From assembly GCA_014871385.1 (NCBI GenBank), contig CM026429.1, positions 5,517,892 through 5,581,891 of the forward strand: a DNA stretch of 64,000 nucleotides. The letters are read 5' to 3'. The first letter of the stretch is position 1. Each line of letters opens with the position of its first letter. The translations under genes were made by a program, and so were the position numbers. Of the stretch, positions 44,466-56,100 are shown piece after piece. The stretch is from Ceratodon purpureus (taxonomy: Eukaryota > Streptophyta > Bryopsida > Pseudoditrichales > Ditrichaceae). The notes beneath the pieces were generated by a model that was not told the DNA's origin, did no database searches, and saw nothing but the letters and a program-made list of their open reading frames with translations.

Positions 44466-47400
44466 ATGGACGATGAGTCTCTCGAGCTATGGCGGCCTGG
44501 CAAACGTCACCGAGGCCAATGCTCTTCTTCATTTGCAGCCACGGACGTGGATTACGACGTGTTCCTGAACCACCGTGGGCCTGATGTGAAAGCTGGCTTC
44601 ATATCCCACTTGGATGAAGCACTTCGGACTGCTGGGTTGAATCCGTTTCTGGACAAGGCATCTTTGAAGAAGGGGCATCCTGCTTTCAGGTCCATAAATG
44701 ACGCTTTGGAAGTGGCGAAGATCCATGTTGCAGTTGTTTCGAAAGGATACGCAGAGTCGAAGTATTGCCTGAATGAACTGGTGGCCATGATGAGGAGCGG
44801 AAAACCTGTGATTCCTGTGTTCTATGACGTGGAGCCTGTGAACCTGCGATGGGTGGAGAGTGGCCCGTTTAAAGAGGCATTTGAGAAACACAAGTTGAAG
44901 AGAACACCGGAGGAAGTGGAGGAGTGGAGGGATGCGCTTCTCAAGTTGGCGGAAATCACTGGGATTTGCTTTCGTCTGTCTGATTACAAGGGGTAAGATT
45001 GTTTCCTAGTTATAGCAAAACAATGTTATCCAAGTTTTAGTTGTATTATACTTTCTTGAGAAAGTTAAGGAAAAAAAAGTTGGAGGTTGTATTTGGTTGG
45101 AGGACAATGTAAAGCCAGGGCTCTCTTGTTAGTGGACATGTGTTTGCAGCATATATGTGGAGAGTAATGGAAGGGAAGGAAGCGTTTGCGTTAGAAGGAT
45201 GATCTATGTTGTTTTGTTTTGGTTAAGGGTTATTTCTAGGCACTTCTCATTCTATTGGATCATTTTTCTAATTTGAAAAGAAGATATATACTTGAAGAAC
45301 CACAATATAGGAAATTGTTGAAAGGTGACTCGCTTGCTGTTCATTGTAGGAATGAAGCAGAGCTCAAACAGGAAGTGGTGAATGTTGTATTGTGCTTCAC
45401 ACGTAGACTTGAGGCAGTGCCAATTGAGCACCACCTCGTGGGAGTGGAAGAACAGATGAATGCATGCATCATGACGATGGAGGAGCTTATGTCTGGTCCT
45501 ACAAGATTGTTGGGCCTTGTTGGTATGGGTGGAATTGGGAAAACCACTCTTGCTAAAACAATTTACAACCATTTTGTTGCTTGCAAGAAGTTTCAAGCCA
45601 TGAGTTTCTTGCAAATGGATCACAATCCACTTCCAAGCATGGAAGCGGTTGGATCTTGTTTGTCGAAGAGGTTGCATAAACAACTACTCAAGGATATTTT
45701 CAATGTACCACACAAGAGTCAAGGGAGCTATAAACATTGGTTTGGTAAGATATCAAGTCAGGGGCCAATATTGGTTGTTTTGGATGATTTGCGCAAAAGA
45801 AGTGAGTTTGATCAAGTCATTCTTGACATGAGCCTTCTTGCTCCTGGGAGTTGCATTATTGTCACATCTCGTGATCGACACATATTAAATGAAATTGGTG
45901 GACAATGCAACATTTTCTTTCATGAAGTGAAACCATTGGGGAGTGATAATTCTCAACAGTTGTTCAACTTCCATGCATTTGGTAATGGTAAAGCTCCTCC
46001 AAAGTTCAAAAGTTTAGCCAACGATGTAAGCAAAGCATGTGAGGGTTTGCCACTAGCATTGAAGGTGGCTGGCTCAAGTTTGAGTGACAAGAAATCGGAT
46101 GAGGATTTGAAAGGCATATGGCCCGAGGCAGTGGATGCTTTGAAAGAGGATACCAATGTCTTAAATGTCTTGAGATGGAGCTACAATTGCTTATCAAACC
46201 ATGAAAAGAAGATGTTTTTGGATATAGCGTGCATATTTTGTGGATGGTGGAAAGACGAGGCCATGGAGATTTGGAAAAGTTGCAAAGAATCTTTATGTTG
46301 TGGTTATAAGACACTTCATACATCTTTGGCGAAGTTGATTGACAAGTCATTGATTGTCATTGATATGACTCAAAGATACAATGGAGGTGTTTTAACCATG
46401 CACGGCCTTCTACAAGAATTGGGAAGGAAAATAGGAATGGATGATGGAAGTCATATATGGGTGGAGGAAGGCACATGTGGAGTAGAAGTCATCAATCAAG
46501 TAAGTTTATAAATCATGTAGAATTGATGAAGTTGTATGAAGATCCTATTTGAATTGGGAATGATGACATTTTGTAATAGTGAAGTGTAACTTAAATATAA
46601 CTCTTGATTTACAAAATGAGATTCATGATTAAAGCATAGCATCTTTTAATCTATTATGCGATTTAGGTAGAGTTTTTATCTTTTTGTTTTGGAATCATTC
46701 AATTCAAGCTCCTTTATTAATGTGTGCACATTGATGTCATAAATTAGGGGCCAAGGAAAGTAAGGGCACTCAATTTTGCATATGGTGGAGAGTATGAATT
46801 GGGGTTTGAATATTTCACAAAGATGACCAATCTACATTTCCTTGTATTTGATGGTTGTTTTCTTACTGGTGACCTAACAATTATCTCTAAGAAACTACGA
46901 TGCTTGCGGTGGAGGCATATGCCAATGATTCAACGACCTCCTATATTGAATCTTACCAACTTGATATCCTTGGACTTTTCTCATAGTACTAGGGCAGCTA
47001 GTTTATGGGCAGAATCGAATCCTGTTCTAGAGGTATGTTACGCTATTTATACTTTCATTTCCAAATATTTTAAGCTGCATGTGCTTTTGGTTATAAAGGT
47101 TGTAATTATAAGAAATACCTTGATGAATTAGTAAATTTAGTATTGCTTGATGTTTTGAATTTTGCAAAATTTGACATAAAGTGTAATATGAAAATCTTAA
47201 CAAATTTTTATCAAGAACAACAATAGTTTTGGAATATTATGAATACAATCATAAATTATATAAAACATTAATTCATCAAGAGAACAAAGTGTAGTTATTA
47301 GATTCAATATTACTAAATTTTGCAAAGAATTGTCAAGTTTACTAATTTATCTAATATTTGTTAAATTATCCAATGATCATTTGCTATCAAAATATATATT

Positions 47401-48714
47401 AAAAAAATAAAAATAGTTATACTTTATAATTTATATTCTTTGTTGACTTTTTGTAATTAAAAAACTCACAATTGAAGTTCAAATTGGAATCTACCAAACG
47501 CAATCCATTCTTTGGATGCATGGTCATTTTAGAATTGAGTTTTGATAAACCATATCCGTTGTGCTTCCCAGGGTTGCCCAAACTTGCTCAATCTTGATAT
47601 GACGAATTGCACGTCAATCATTACTCTCCCGGATTCCATAGGGCAGTTATCTCGACTCCAACTATTAGACTTAGATGGATGCACGAATTTGCAGAAGCTG
47701 CCAAGTACAATTGGACAACTCACACAGCTCGAAAAACTCCGCATACAAGAGTGTGAAAGCCTAGAATCATTGCCGGATTCCATCCCTACCCTGCCTCGGT
47801 TGCAACACCTTCTCATGTACACATGCACATCCATGTCCAAGGTGCCAGAGACAATGGGGCTCATGACGGGCCTTACCAGGTTTGATACAGACCTTGCGAC
47901 TGAATGGCAAGCAGTCGCTGTTGGACAACAACACGGGCTCAAGAAACTCAGTGTATATAATTGCAGTGACGAGGCAATCACATGGCTCGATAGAAACAGT
48001 TCACTCGCCCATCTCCACCACCTTTCCTACTTTTTCTTTCAAGACTGCCCGGCCATGAGCAAGCTCCCTCACACCATCGGACTCCTCACGAATCTGGACT
48101 GGCTCGACTTATGGCGTTGTGAGAACTTGCGGGAGCTCCCCAACTGCATCGGACAACTCAAACTGCTCACTGGACTGTACCTGGAAAGATGCAGCAGCCT
48201 GGAGACTCTGCCTGATTGTTTGGGTGGCCTCACGAGTTTGGAACAGCTATTGATTATGCACTGCAGATCCCTCACCAAGCTCCCAGAGTCCATCGGCCAC
48301 CTGTCCAGGCTTGAGGTGTTGTTGATTGAGGGGTGCGGTGAGTTGCAGCCACTCCCGGAGTCTCTCAGGCAGCTGAGTGGGCTGTGGAGGTTACACATAT
48401 TGGATTGTGGCAGCCTGGAGGGTTTGGGTGTGCTGAGAGTGTTGCCAGGCCTTCGCATTTGGGGATGCACTTCCGTCACCACTCTTTCAGGATCATGTCT
48501 AATAGTTTTGGACAGAAACTATGATAGTGATCCTTCTTGGTACTGGTACGACGACTTCAACGAATATCTCTTCGTGCGCAGAGATTTGACGGAAATGCGA
48601 GTGGTGGAAGCAAATGATTGTGGGTTTCTACGCCTCGTGCAAGATGCTGAGAGTGGACGGTCAATTTTGCAACGAGTCCACAAGCTGGACTGTTGTCAGT
48701 TGATCACGTTGTAG
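44466..48714 (+). CDS. TIR-NBS-LRR (TNL) immune receptor, four exons
   Basis: Exons 44466-44992, 45350-46499, 46748-47032 and 47572-48714 join in frame (3105 bp, 1034 aa) with GT-AG introns; the start ATG has a good context (AGCCATGG). Exon 1 encodes the TIR domain (DYDVFLNHRGPDVK, then SKGYAESKYCLNEL; E104 corresponds to the catalytic glutamate of TIR NADases). Exon 2 is the NB-ARC: P-loop GMGGIGKTT (K240), kinase-2 LVVLDD, RNBS-B IIVTSRD, GLPLAL, and MHG (526-528) where MHD is usual. Exons 3 and 4 encode LRRs of plant TNL type (LPDSIGQLSRLQLLDLDGC and about ten similar repeats). It would be an intracellular pathogen sensor signalling through TIR-made nucleotides. All expected domains are present and uninterrupted. 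Confidence 0.93.
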
Positions 48715-48901
48715 AACAGAGAGGCAATCTGATTTCTTCAAGACCTGTGCACATGGCAGCTGACCGGAAGAGCAGAGTGGTTTGGAATGCGGAGTGCGAG
48801 TGAAGGGTTCTCGTGATCCCTGACTTTGGATGTGGAGGCGCAAATGTTGGACGATCTTTTTGTGGGTGTCCGCTCCAATAGCAGACTACTTGAAGAATTT
48901 T

Positions 48902-49800
48902 CAAATGTAAGTGCAACATGGTGATGATTGGTAGCTTCCCCATCTTTTAGGGTCTCGAATGATTTGCTCAAGAGAATTTTTAAATGTAGGGTTTTGCAAG
49001 TGTCTTTGTCGATTTCACCAAGTGCGCAATTCCTTTTGATTAAAAGTAGTTCTGCCGAACATGTGCTGGCCGGTTTTGTTAAGAACTCAAGGATTCGCAT
49101 GAAATTGTGGTGTTGACACTTACTTTTCTTCTGTAGAAATTGGCATGTCGCTGTGCTGTTTGGTGTCAAGGTTTTCTTTTTATGAAGATTGCATTTACTT
49201 TTGCAGCCTTGTTTGCTCGTAGCGCTCAAGGCGACGGTGGAGTCAGGCTGAGGGTAACATGAATTGTTCAGCAGCTTTGAGGCTGTAGTGCCGTCAATGC
49301 AGTCGATATGAGTCCAATTTGTCTTCAGTCGTTGTTTTGTATCGTCCAAATGTAAGTGCAACATGGTGATGACTGTCAAAGACTACTACTGAAATAGTAC
49401 TATTAGTTTAGTAGCTTCCCCATCTTTTAGGGTCTCAAGTGATTTGCACAAGAAAACTTTAAAATGTTGGGTTATGAAAGTGTCTCTGTTGATTTGACCA
49501 AGAGCGCATTTTTATCTGGCGAACGTGTGCTGACCGATTCTGTTCAGAACTCTAGGGTTCGCATGAAATTGTGGTGTTGACACTTCTTTTTTTCTGTAGA
49601 AACTGGCAAGGTACTATGCTGTTTGGTGTCAAGGTTTTCTTTTTATAAGATTGCGTTTACATTTGCAGCCTTGTTTACTCGTAGCGCTTTAGGCGACGGT
49701 GGAGTCAGGCTGAGGGTAACATGAATTATTCAGCAGCTTTGTGGCGGTATTGCTATCAATGCAGTTGATGTCCGGTCAATTTCTCTTGAGGCGTTGTTTT
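48902..49800. repeat. about 445-bp tandem duplication downstream of the TNL
   Basis: Unit 1 (from 48902) and unit 2 (from 49347) both start CAAATGTAAGTGCAACATGG and share long stretches (TAGCTTCCCCATCTTTTAGG, GTGTCAAGGTTTTCTTTTTA, GACGGTGGAGTCAGGCTGAG). Unit 2 has a short insertion near its start and more substitutions. No coding capacity is seen. It is probably TNL 3' UTR or downstream DNA that has been amplified. Confidence 0.85.
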
Positions 49801-51430
49801 GTATCGTGCAAGTGTGTCGATAAATCGGGTCTAAGTTGGTGAAGACCGATTGTCTCAAATGGAGTTTCTCCTACATCACTGACGATGCAGGCGACGCGGT
49901 GACATGGTTTGACTTGGCTTACATTGAAGCTGTAGTTGTGGGACTTCGTGATTATTCCGCGTGGCAAGTGTTCACATTTGCAGTGTAGCTGTGTGTGAAG
50001 CACTGCAGAAGATGAGCTAAAGAGTAGAGTTTTATTGCATTACTCTTCTGCTCAGCAAGGTGTAATTTTACCGAGTAACTACGACGTAAACAGGACAAGG
50101 TGTCTGCTTTGTTAGAAGATCTCTGTTACTTTTTTATGGAGTCTTACCCAAATTGAGGGAGTCTTGATACATTCGGGACTGAACAGGTTCTGCCAATTCA
50201 TGTTTTCTTTTTAACGTCAGTCACGTGATTGTTTCGTGAAGCTCTCTTATATGAGAGTGTATATTATGCTCACAGTCTTGTAGACTGCTTCAATATCTAA
50301 TTGTAAGTTTTTAAGATGAGACATGGTTTGACTTGGCTTGCATACAGTAGTTGTGGGAGCTATAGTTCAGGACTGTGAATGTTGCTGCTAAGTATTTTTA
50401 TTTTGCTGTGATGTTGCACTGGATGATAGGTACTTGTGAGTAGAGATATGATTATGTCGATAAGAGGGTACATTACTTGTAGACAGGACAGAGTTGTTGT
50501 TTTGTGAGAAGGCTTGTGTATATTTTGTGTGGATGTTCAACCTAATTTGGAAGGGATTTCAATACCTCCAGGACTGATCATGTTCTACCGAATTCCGTTT
50601 TCCTATTTTTGTCTTGAGTTTGAGATTGCTTTGTGAACCTCTCTGAAGATGTTCGTGTATCTGCTCACTGTTTGAATATGTATATTTTTATACCTCAGTT
50701 CCAATCTTACCTGTAGTTACAGTTACATTTGCAGTGTAGTTGTGTGTGTAGCACTGTACAAGATGGACTTGTGAGTGTAGTTTTATTGCAAACGCTCCTG
50801 CTCAGCAAGTTCCAACGAGAAACTACAAGGTAAACAGGACAGTGTCTGTTTTGTCAGAAGAGTTCCGCTTATATTTTATGGATTGTTATCCGAATTGAGG
50901 GCGTTTCCATACATATGGGACAAAACACGTTCTGCCAATCCTTGGTTTTTTTTTTTAGCATCAGAAAGTTGGAATTGTTTGGTGAACGACTCTGAATTGA
51001 AAATGTATATTCTGCTCACAGTCCTTTTGGCTGTCCCAAAATCTAATTGTAAGTTCTTAAACTGTGACATGCTTTGACTTGACTTACATTTTGTTGTGAT
51101 GCTGCACTGGACGATACAAAGTTGTGAGTTGGGATATGGAGTTGTCGATTTGCTACATTGCTTGTCAACAGGACAGAGATGTTGCTTTGTATGACGGGTT
51201 GTGTACATTTCGTGCGAAATTTCAGCCCAACTTGGAAAGGATTTCAATACCTTCAGGATTGCCCATGTTCTACCGAGTTTCAGTTTCTTATTTGCTCCAG
51301 AAGCTTTTTTATAACCCTTTCCTACGACGTTTATGCATCCGCTCCTTGTTTGATAATGTATAGTTTTGAACTTCATTTCCGATCTTTTCCTGTAATTGCA
51401 AAGAAACAAGATTTGGAAAAGTGTACATGA
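49801..51430. repeat. higher-order imperfect tandem repeat (about 750 bp made of about 375-bp halves)
   Basis: A unit starting near 49985 (GTGTAGCTGTGTGTGAAGCAC) recurs near 50735, and its second half (about 50330-50700) recurs at about 51065-51430 (shared: GGATTTCAATACCT, ACAGGACAGAG, TGTTCTACCGA). The two halves of each unit also resemble one another (both carry ACAGGACA and TTTGT followed by a CCxAATTxxGGAxxG-like line). The long ORFs here, such as the one at 50876-51613 minus, are spurious. Confidence 0.7.
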
Positions 51431-51695
51431 AGTTTTCGAATAAAAAACTGCAGAATGCTCTCGGAATGTGAGGAAGATCCAAGGCAGACAACAAGAAAAG
51501 AATGATATATTGACACTTCTGTTACAGCGCTCACCCCAAGATGAGTGATCTATCTGAGCACATCTCAATTTTCCAACGCACCGGCTAAATTCTCCAAGGA
51601 CTGCAATGCGCAATCAAAAATTCTGCTACAGTTGCAATTCTGCACACAAGGGCTTCCAGCCAGATTTGCTGAATCTTAACTACACTCACTGAATC

Positions 51696-52362
51696 TTATC
51701 TACAGTCCGGATGAGTATTCAAACCCTGATATGAAGGACTCTGCGGCGTACCAGGACGGGGAGCGGGAGGAGCCGTTTCCATGCACGGAGGGTTGGCAAT
51801 CGGTGCTGCTCGTTGATAGCAAGACTTCCACATCTCCACATACTGTGCGAACATGAGACCCAGAGCTGTCCAGAAAACACAAGTCAGTGATAGACCATGG
51901 GTGGATGGACCGTACGACAAACAGTAAATTCAGTTCAGTGACAATAATGTATGAAGCTTGCGAGGTGGCAGGCGTAGAACAGTGAACAGATGAAGATGTT
52001 GAGAACTCACTCTCGTTTTGGTATTGCATGGCAGCGGCAGCTACAACTCCGTTTTCTGGCATACGCAAAGCACAATCGTGCGTCCGAGCTAGGTCTGACC
52101 CGAGAAATTGCTCTGGTACTAGTCCCGGTGGTTGGAAAGGAAATGGAGCAGCAGCTAGTTGTGGATGCATTAGATAGGGAGATGGAGGAAAAAATGGGTT
52201 AAACAAAGCGCCAGGAGGCCTGAATGGATAAAAATTGTCGAGCGATCCCCTGAATTGACATGTGCGACAGCTTCTCGCGTTCATAGGAACCATAGCTGGA
52301 GAGTCCGTTCCTGGGCTCTGACTGCTTACTGGGATGAAACCCCCTGGAGGTGGTGTGCTCAT
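51696..52362 (-). CDS. small proline-rich protein of unknown family (two exons)
   Basis: Exon 1 is 52362-52011 (117 codons plus one base, donor GTGAGT) and exon 2 is 51865-51696 (acceptor GGACAG), giving 173 aa. The first 90 residues are rich in Pro, Phe and Gly (SLDNFYPFRPPGALFNPFFP). A short CRTCQF motif sits near residue 32. A helix-like, better ordered segment spans the exon junction (AAAMQYQNETLGLMFAQYVE, then MWKSC). The tail is again proline-rich (PPAPRPGTPQSPSYQG). There is no signal peptide or membrane segment. I do not recognise the family. The clean splice phase and conserved-looking junction argue for a real gene. Confidence 0.6.
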
Positions 52363-52738
52363 GCCAGTGGGGCAAGCTGCATTCGAAGATCCAGCTATAT
52401 CACAACACTGCGCAGACCAAGTGGGAGTAACAGGAACTACTTGAGTTTGAGCGCCATCACTCCACTCTCTCCAACCTCCTCAATCAAGAAGGGTAAGACC
52501 AATTCCACTTAGTAACAATCAGTGTTCAAAAGAAGCAGAAATTATAATCACGAAAAGTTTCAAGACTATTTACCGGTTGAAACAAATGGCGTCCCACTTG
52601 TAAACGGAGTGCTCGGACGTACAGTCGGTGTCGGTGGCGACTCAGATGTGTCGCGTGCCGCGGGTATTAAGCTTAACGTTTTGAGACCGCATACAGGGGA
52701 GTCAACCTGGGATGCACGTGGATATAGCGGTACAGGTT
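52363..52738. other. intergenic between the divergent proline-rich gene and HDAC 5' region
   Basis: A 78-codon plus-strand ORF (52522-52758) has no recognisable domain. The region probably holds the upstream sequence of the minus-strand proline-rich gene. Confidence 0.3.
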
Positions 52739-53987
52739 TATTGTCTCTGTCCTCTTAGGCAGAGACTATGTGGAGACTTCCCCATCGACTCAATCCAAAA
52801 GTCCAATGACCTATCCACAACCCATTTCACATTTTGAAACATGATAGGGTATATTTTGGATCCGTTTTCACACTTAGGGTTGTGGCTCCGATGGGTGGTG
52901 ACTAGGCAGTTTTCATGCAGTTTGACGAACAGTATTATATGATAAACAGACTTATCATCCACTTCTCATCCTCCTCCCCGTAAACTCCCCAACGAAATGC
53001 ATCCACGCCCTCCCCCACATCCATCCAAGTGACCGCGAGCTTGGAGCCCAGTCTGCGTCGTTCCGCTATGCGCATTGCAGACCGTCTCCTCGCAGCGTCG
53101 CCCTCCCGATAGCGGACCCCGCTCCTCCCCGACTTTTTCCCCCGCTCGCCTCGCGCCTCAGGTACGATCTCGTCTCCTCGTTCCGCCTCGCTTCGCTCTC
53201 CATTTCGGTAATTTTCTTGCCTTTTTCCGTGGCCGGAGGTGGAAGTTCCACCACCCAGGGTTTCGTTTGGGGTTTCGTGGATGTTTTGAGGAGTGACATT
53301 TTGCGGCGTTGCGTGACGCGAATCCAGTGCTGGTGGAGGTTTCCTAGTTGCGGTGTGGTGGCGGTTGTTCTGGTTCGGTGTTCTGCGCCGGTAGGGTTTC
53401 GGTTAGTTTTGGAGATCTAGATGTGGACATTGGTGTGGTTCGGGGTTAGGTGCTCGTTGATCCGGTTTAAATAGCTGGCGTGAGCGTGTGGTTCAGGATT
53501 TTTCCTCTCTGAGAATCGTCGTGCAGGTATACTTTCGGATATGTTTTCGATTTTTTGTGTCATCTGGAACTGATCTGCCTGCTTCTGGTTTTGTTTCGAG
53601 GTGGCTCGGTAGCCCTGATGATTGATTGATCAACTCGATCTATTTGGATCTGGAGGGTTTCAGCGTTTTTGGAGCTGTACTCTGGATTTTTGAACTTCGA
53701 TGATTTCGGGCATTTTCTCTCTCGGGTTATGTCCAGTGGATAGGACCTGGTGAAATTTTTAGTCGTGGGTTGGAGTTTTGGGGGGTTTTGGATTGGTTTT
53801 GGACTTTGAAGTTAGCGTTGGGAGCTGGAGCCTTGAAGATATCATTCCCTGGTTGTTTCGTTTTATGAGTATGATCCTCAAATTCGCATACTTTTCAGTA
53901 GTTGTCATGATTGAGTTGCTTCTTGTTGGATTGTTTTAAGGTGAGAGTTTGACCTGGGTGCTGTGTCGGTTACAATTTGCAGTGACA
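52739..53987 (+). promoter_or_regulatory. 5' flank and leader of the class IV HDAC gene fragment
   Basis: 52740-52990 is the longer copy of the sequence also found at 19036-19290, and 53385-53460 matches 19300-19370. CT-rich DNA at 53080-53200 looks like a leader, and a TTTGCAG acceptor at about 53975-53981 just before the ATG suggests a 5'-UTR intron. The ORFs on both strands here are low-complexity and probably not coding. Confidence 0.5.
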
Positions 53988-55279
53988 ATGGCATCGTCTG
54001 TGAGCTTGGAAGGAGACCAAGTGAAGCAGAAGCAGCGTATTGAGGCCAGTAAACTCTACTTCAATGTACCTCCGGACGAGAAGGCAAGTTTTGTACTAAT
54101 TTGCATTTTTCCATCTTCCAGTCTGAATTGTTGGGAGGGAACATTAGTGACAAGGATTGAAATGTACTGCTCCTTGAATCTATTTTTTGTATGTGGTCTT
54201 GATACATTTTGCATTTTAACTGGATGCAGGATCCGGTCGTGTATTCAAGTTCTTATAACATCTCATTTCTGGGCATTGAAAAGCTGTGAGGCTCTTTCCT
54301 GGATCCCTAATCCTCATTCGTCACCTTGCCTATCATTTGCAAGTGCAAAGGAATTGTAACATTTACAGTGTAAAAAATCTGTGCAAGTTACTGTCATTTT
54401 CTCATCACTCTCGTACTCATATTTTCAACTGAAATCTTCGTGAAAAGTAGTTGCAAATAAGATGCTAATGGAAATACTTCAAGTTTTGTAAGGTTACCAT
54501 GCTGACACTGCACCAACAGAAAAATTGAAATACTTTAGCGAGCAAGTTCCAAGCGTTGTAAAATATCTGAGTGGTGTTTCCCCAATGGTCTGCAGGCATT
54601 CTTTTGATGCATCGAAATGGGGCCGCATACAAAAATTCCTCGCAGATGAGGGAGTTCTGAAACGGAAACGCATAGTGGAACCTCTTGAGGCTACTAGGGA
54701 TGATCTTCTCGTGGTATGTTATGTCACCCCATTTTTATATCCGTTTCATTACTATGTCGGTTTCGCTTGTAAGAAAACACATTTTCTCCTTGAGTTAGTG
54801 AGTGATTGAACAAGGGTTTAGGGTTTAAGTTCCGGTGAGGAGACTGTACATGGTAAGCGAGCTCATCGAAGAAGGTTAAAGTGTCCTTTTTCTTTGTAAT
54901 TATATCTGTATATTTTTATATATTATGTAGATTGTTGTCAACAGTTCAATTGACGCAGGTCTGTCGCACCGATTACAGGTACACACTGAAAATTACCTAG
55001 ACAGCTGAAATAGCAGTTCAGTTGTGACAGAAATTGCAGAGGTAACTTGTTATGCTTGCTCCCGATTCAGTGTGCACTCATTTCCATTGAGATCCTTCAC
55101 CCATCCTTGCTTTGTTATCCAGAGTCAAAACTTAAGTGTTTATAAAGGACTTTACAGCCCAGTTCATGATTTCAGTTCAAGACATTCTAAGTCTGGTCAT
55201 AAATAACCAGGTGCCACCAATAGCGCTTCTGCCGAACTTTCTAGTGCAGTGGAAAGTCCTTCAGCCCTTCCGAAAACAG
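53988..55279 (+). pseudogene. class IV histone deacetylase (HDA2/HDAC11-like) 5' fragment with in-frame stop
   Basis: Five exons fit the N-terminus of plant HDA2: 53988-54083 (to PPDEK), 54230-54285 (DPVVYSSSYNISFLGIEK), 54596-54713 (HSFDASKWGRIQKFL, EPLEATRDDLLV), 54979-55041 (VHTENYLDS, stop, NSSSVVTEIAE) and 55211-55279 (VPPIALLPNFLVQWKV, PFRKQ). Phases agree throughout. The first intron has an AG/GCAAGT donor, a GC-AG intron. TGA at 55006-55008 sits where leucine is expected. After exon 5 the donor GTAAAT is present but no further exon (the catalytic His-His and metal-binding Asp region) follows. The encoded 134 residues are about a third of a normal enzyme. HDACs of this class remove acetyl or longer acyl groups from lysine; this copy cannot. 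Confidence 0.85.
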
Positions 55280-55779
55280 GTAAATTTCACCCCAATTGAA
55301 GGCTCTCTACTCTATAAAATTGATCGAGTTGATCAATCGATCTATAAGTATTTGCTCCTGAGCAGATCCTAGCAACCCTTCTGAGCTTTCATGCGTGTAT
55401 CATTCGGATGGTCAATCTTCTATCAAGGTTCTTCATTCAGCAATTTATCAGGCTGCTATATGGAAAAATGCCTCGCAGTTTCGTTCATTTCTTTCGTTCG
55501 AGACTTATTCTTGTCCTGTTGCTTTCATTTTGTCTTTGGAATAACTGTGTCTCAAAATCATCTGCAGCATTTGTCTTTCACAGTACAGCTACATGAGGCC
55601 CTTATGTAGTCCTTCGGAAGCGTCCTCTAATTTCAGAGCCTGCAAAAGCTGTTAGTTGTCCTTCAATTCTTTTTGAGATCTCACCACGTAACTAACAGGA
55701 CACATGTCTTTTTACAGAACCCATCTGCAGTGGCCAAAGTTTGATTGAGTTTTGGGAGGAAGGAAACCACAATTTGCAG
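55280..55779. other. unassigned sequence after the last HDAC exon
   Basis: Probably intron sequence of the HDAC gene up to its truncation point. Short ORFs only. The breakpoint into repeat DNA is near 55740-55780. Confidence 0.35.
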
Positions 55780-56100
55780 TCCGCAGTCTCTCATCTACAC
55801 CCTTTCATTCACAATTCATCATCTACGTTTTCACATCTACAGTCTCAAACAGTTTTACTCCAACAGTTTTACTTAAACAGTCTTGCTTAAACAGTCTTGC
55901 TTAAACAGTCTTGCTTAAACAGTCTTGCTTAAACGGTCTTACTTAAACAGTCTTGCTTAAACACTTATTACTCAAACAGTTTTTACTCAAACTCAAATAG
56001 TTTTTGCTGAAACAATTTTACTCAAACATTTTTTACTCAATCAATTTCACTCAAACAATTTATATCCAAACAGTTCCACTCAAACAAATTTATTTATATG
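55780..56100. repeat. second array of the Helentron-type 14-bp minisatellite
   Basis: TCTTGCTTAAACAG units are repeated in tandem (clearest 55865-55965), degenerating to ACTCAAACAGTTTT variants up to about 56090. They are led in by GCAGTCTCTCATCTACACC and ATCATCTACGTTTTCACATC, similar to the lead-in of the array at 22558-22950. Confidence 0.85.

Noticed and set aside
50876-51613. 245-codon minus-strand ORF
   Set aside because: It runs through the degenerate tandem repeats, has no domain, and the corresponding frames in the other repeat units are closed.
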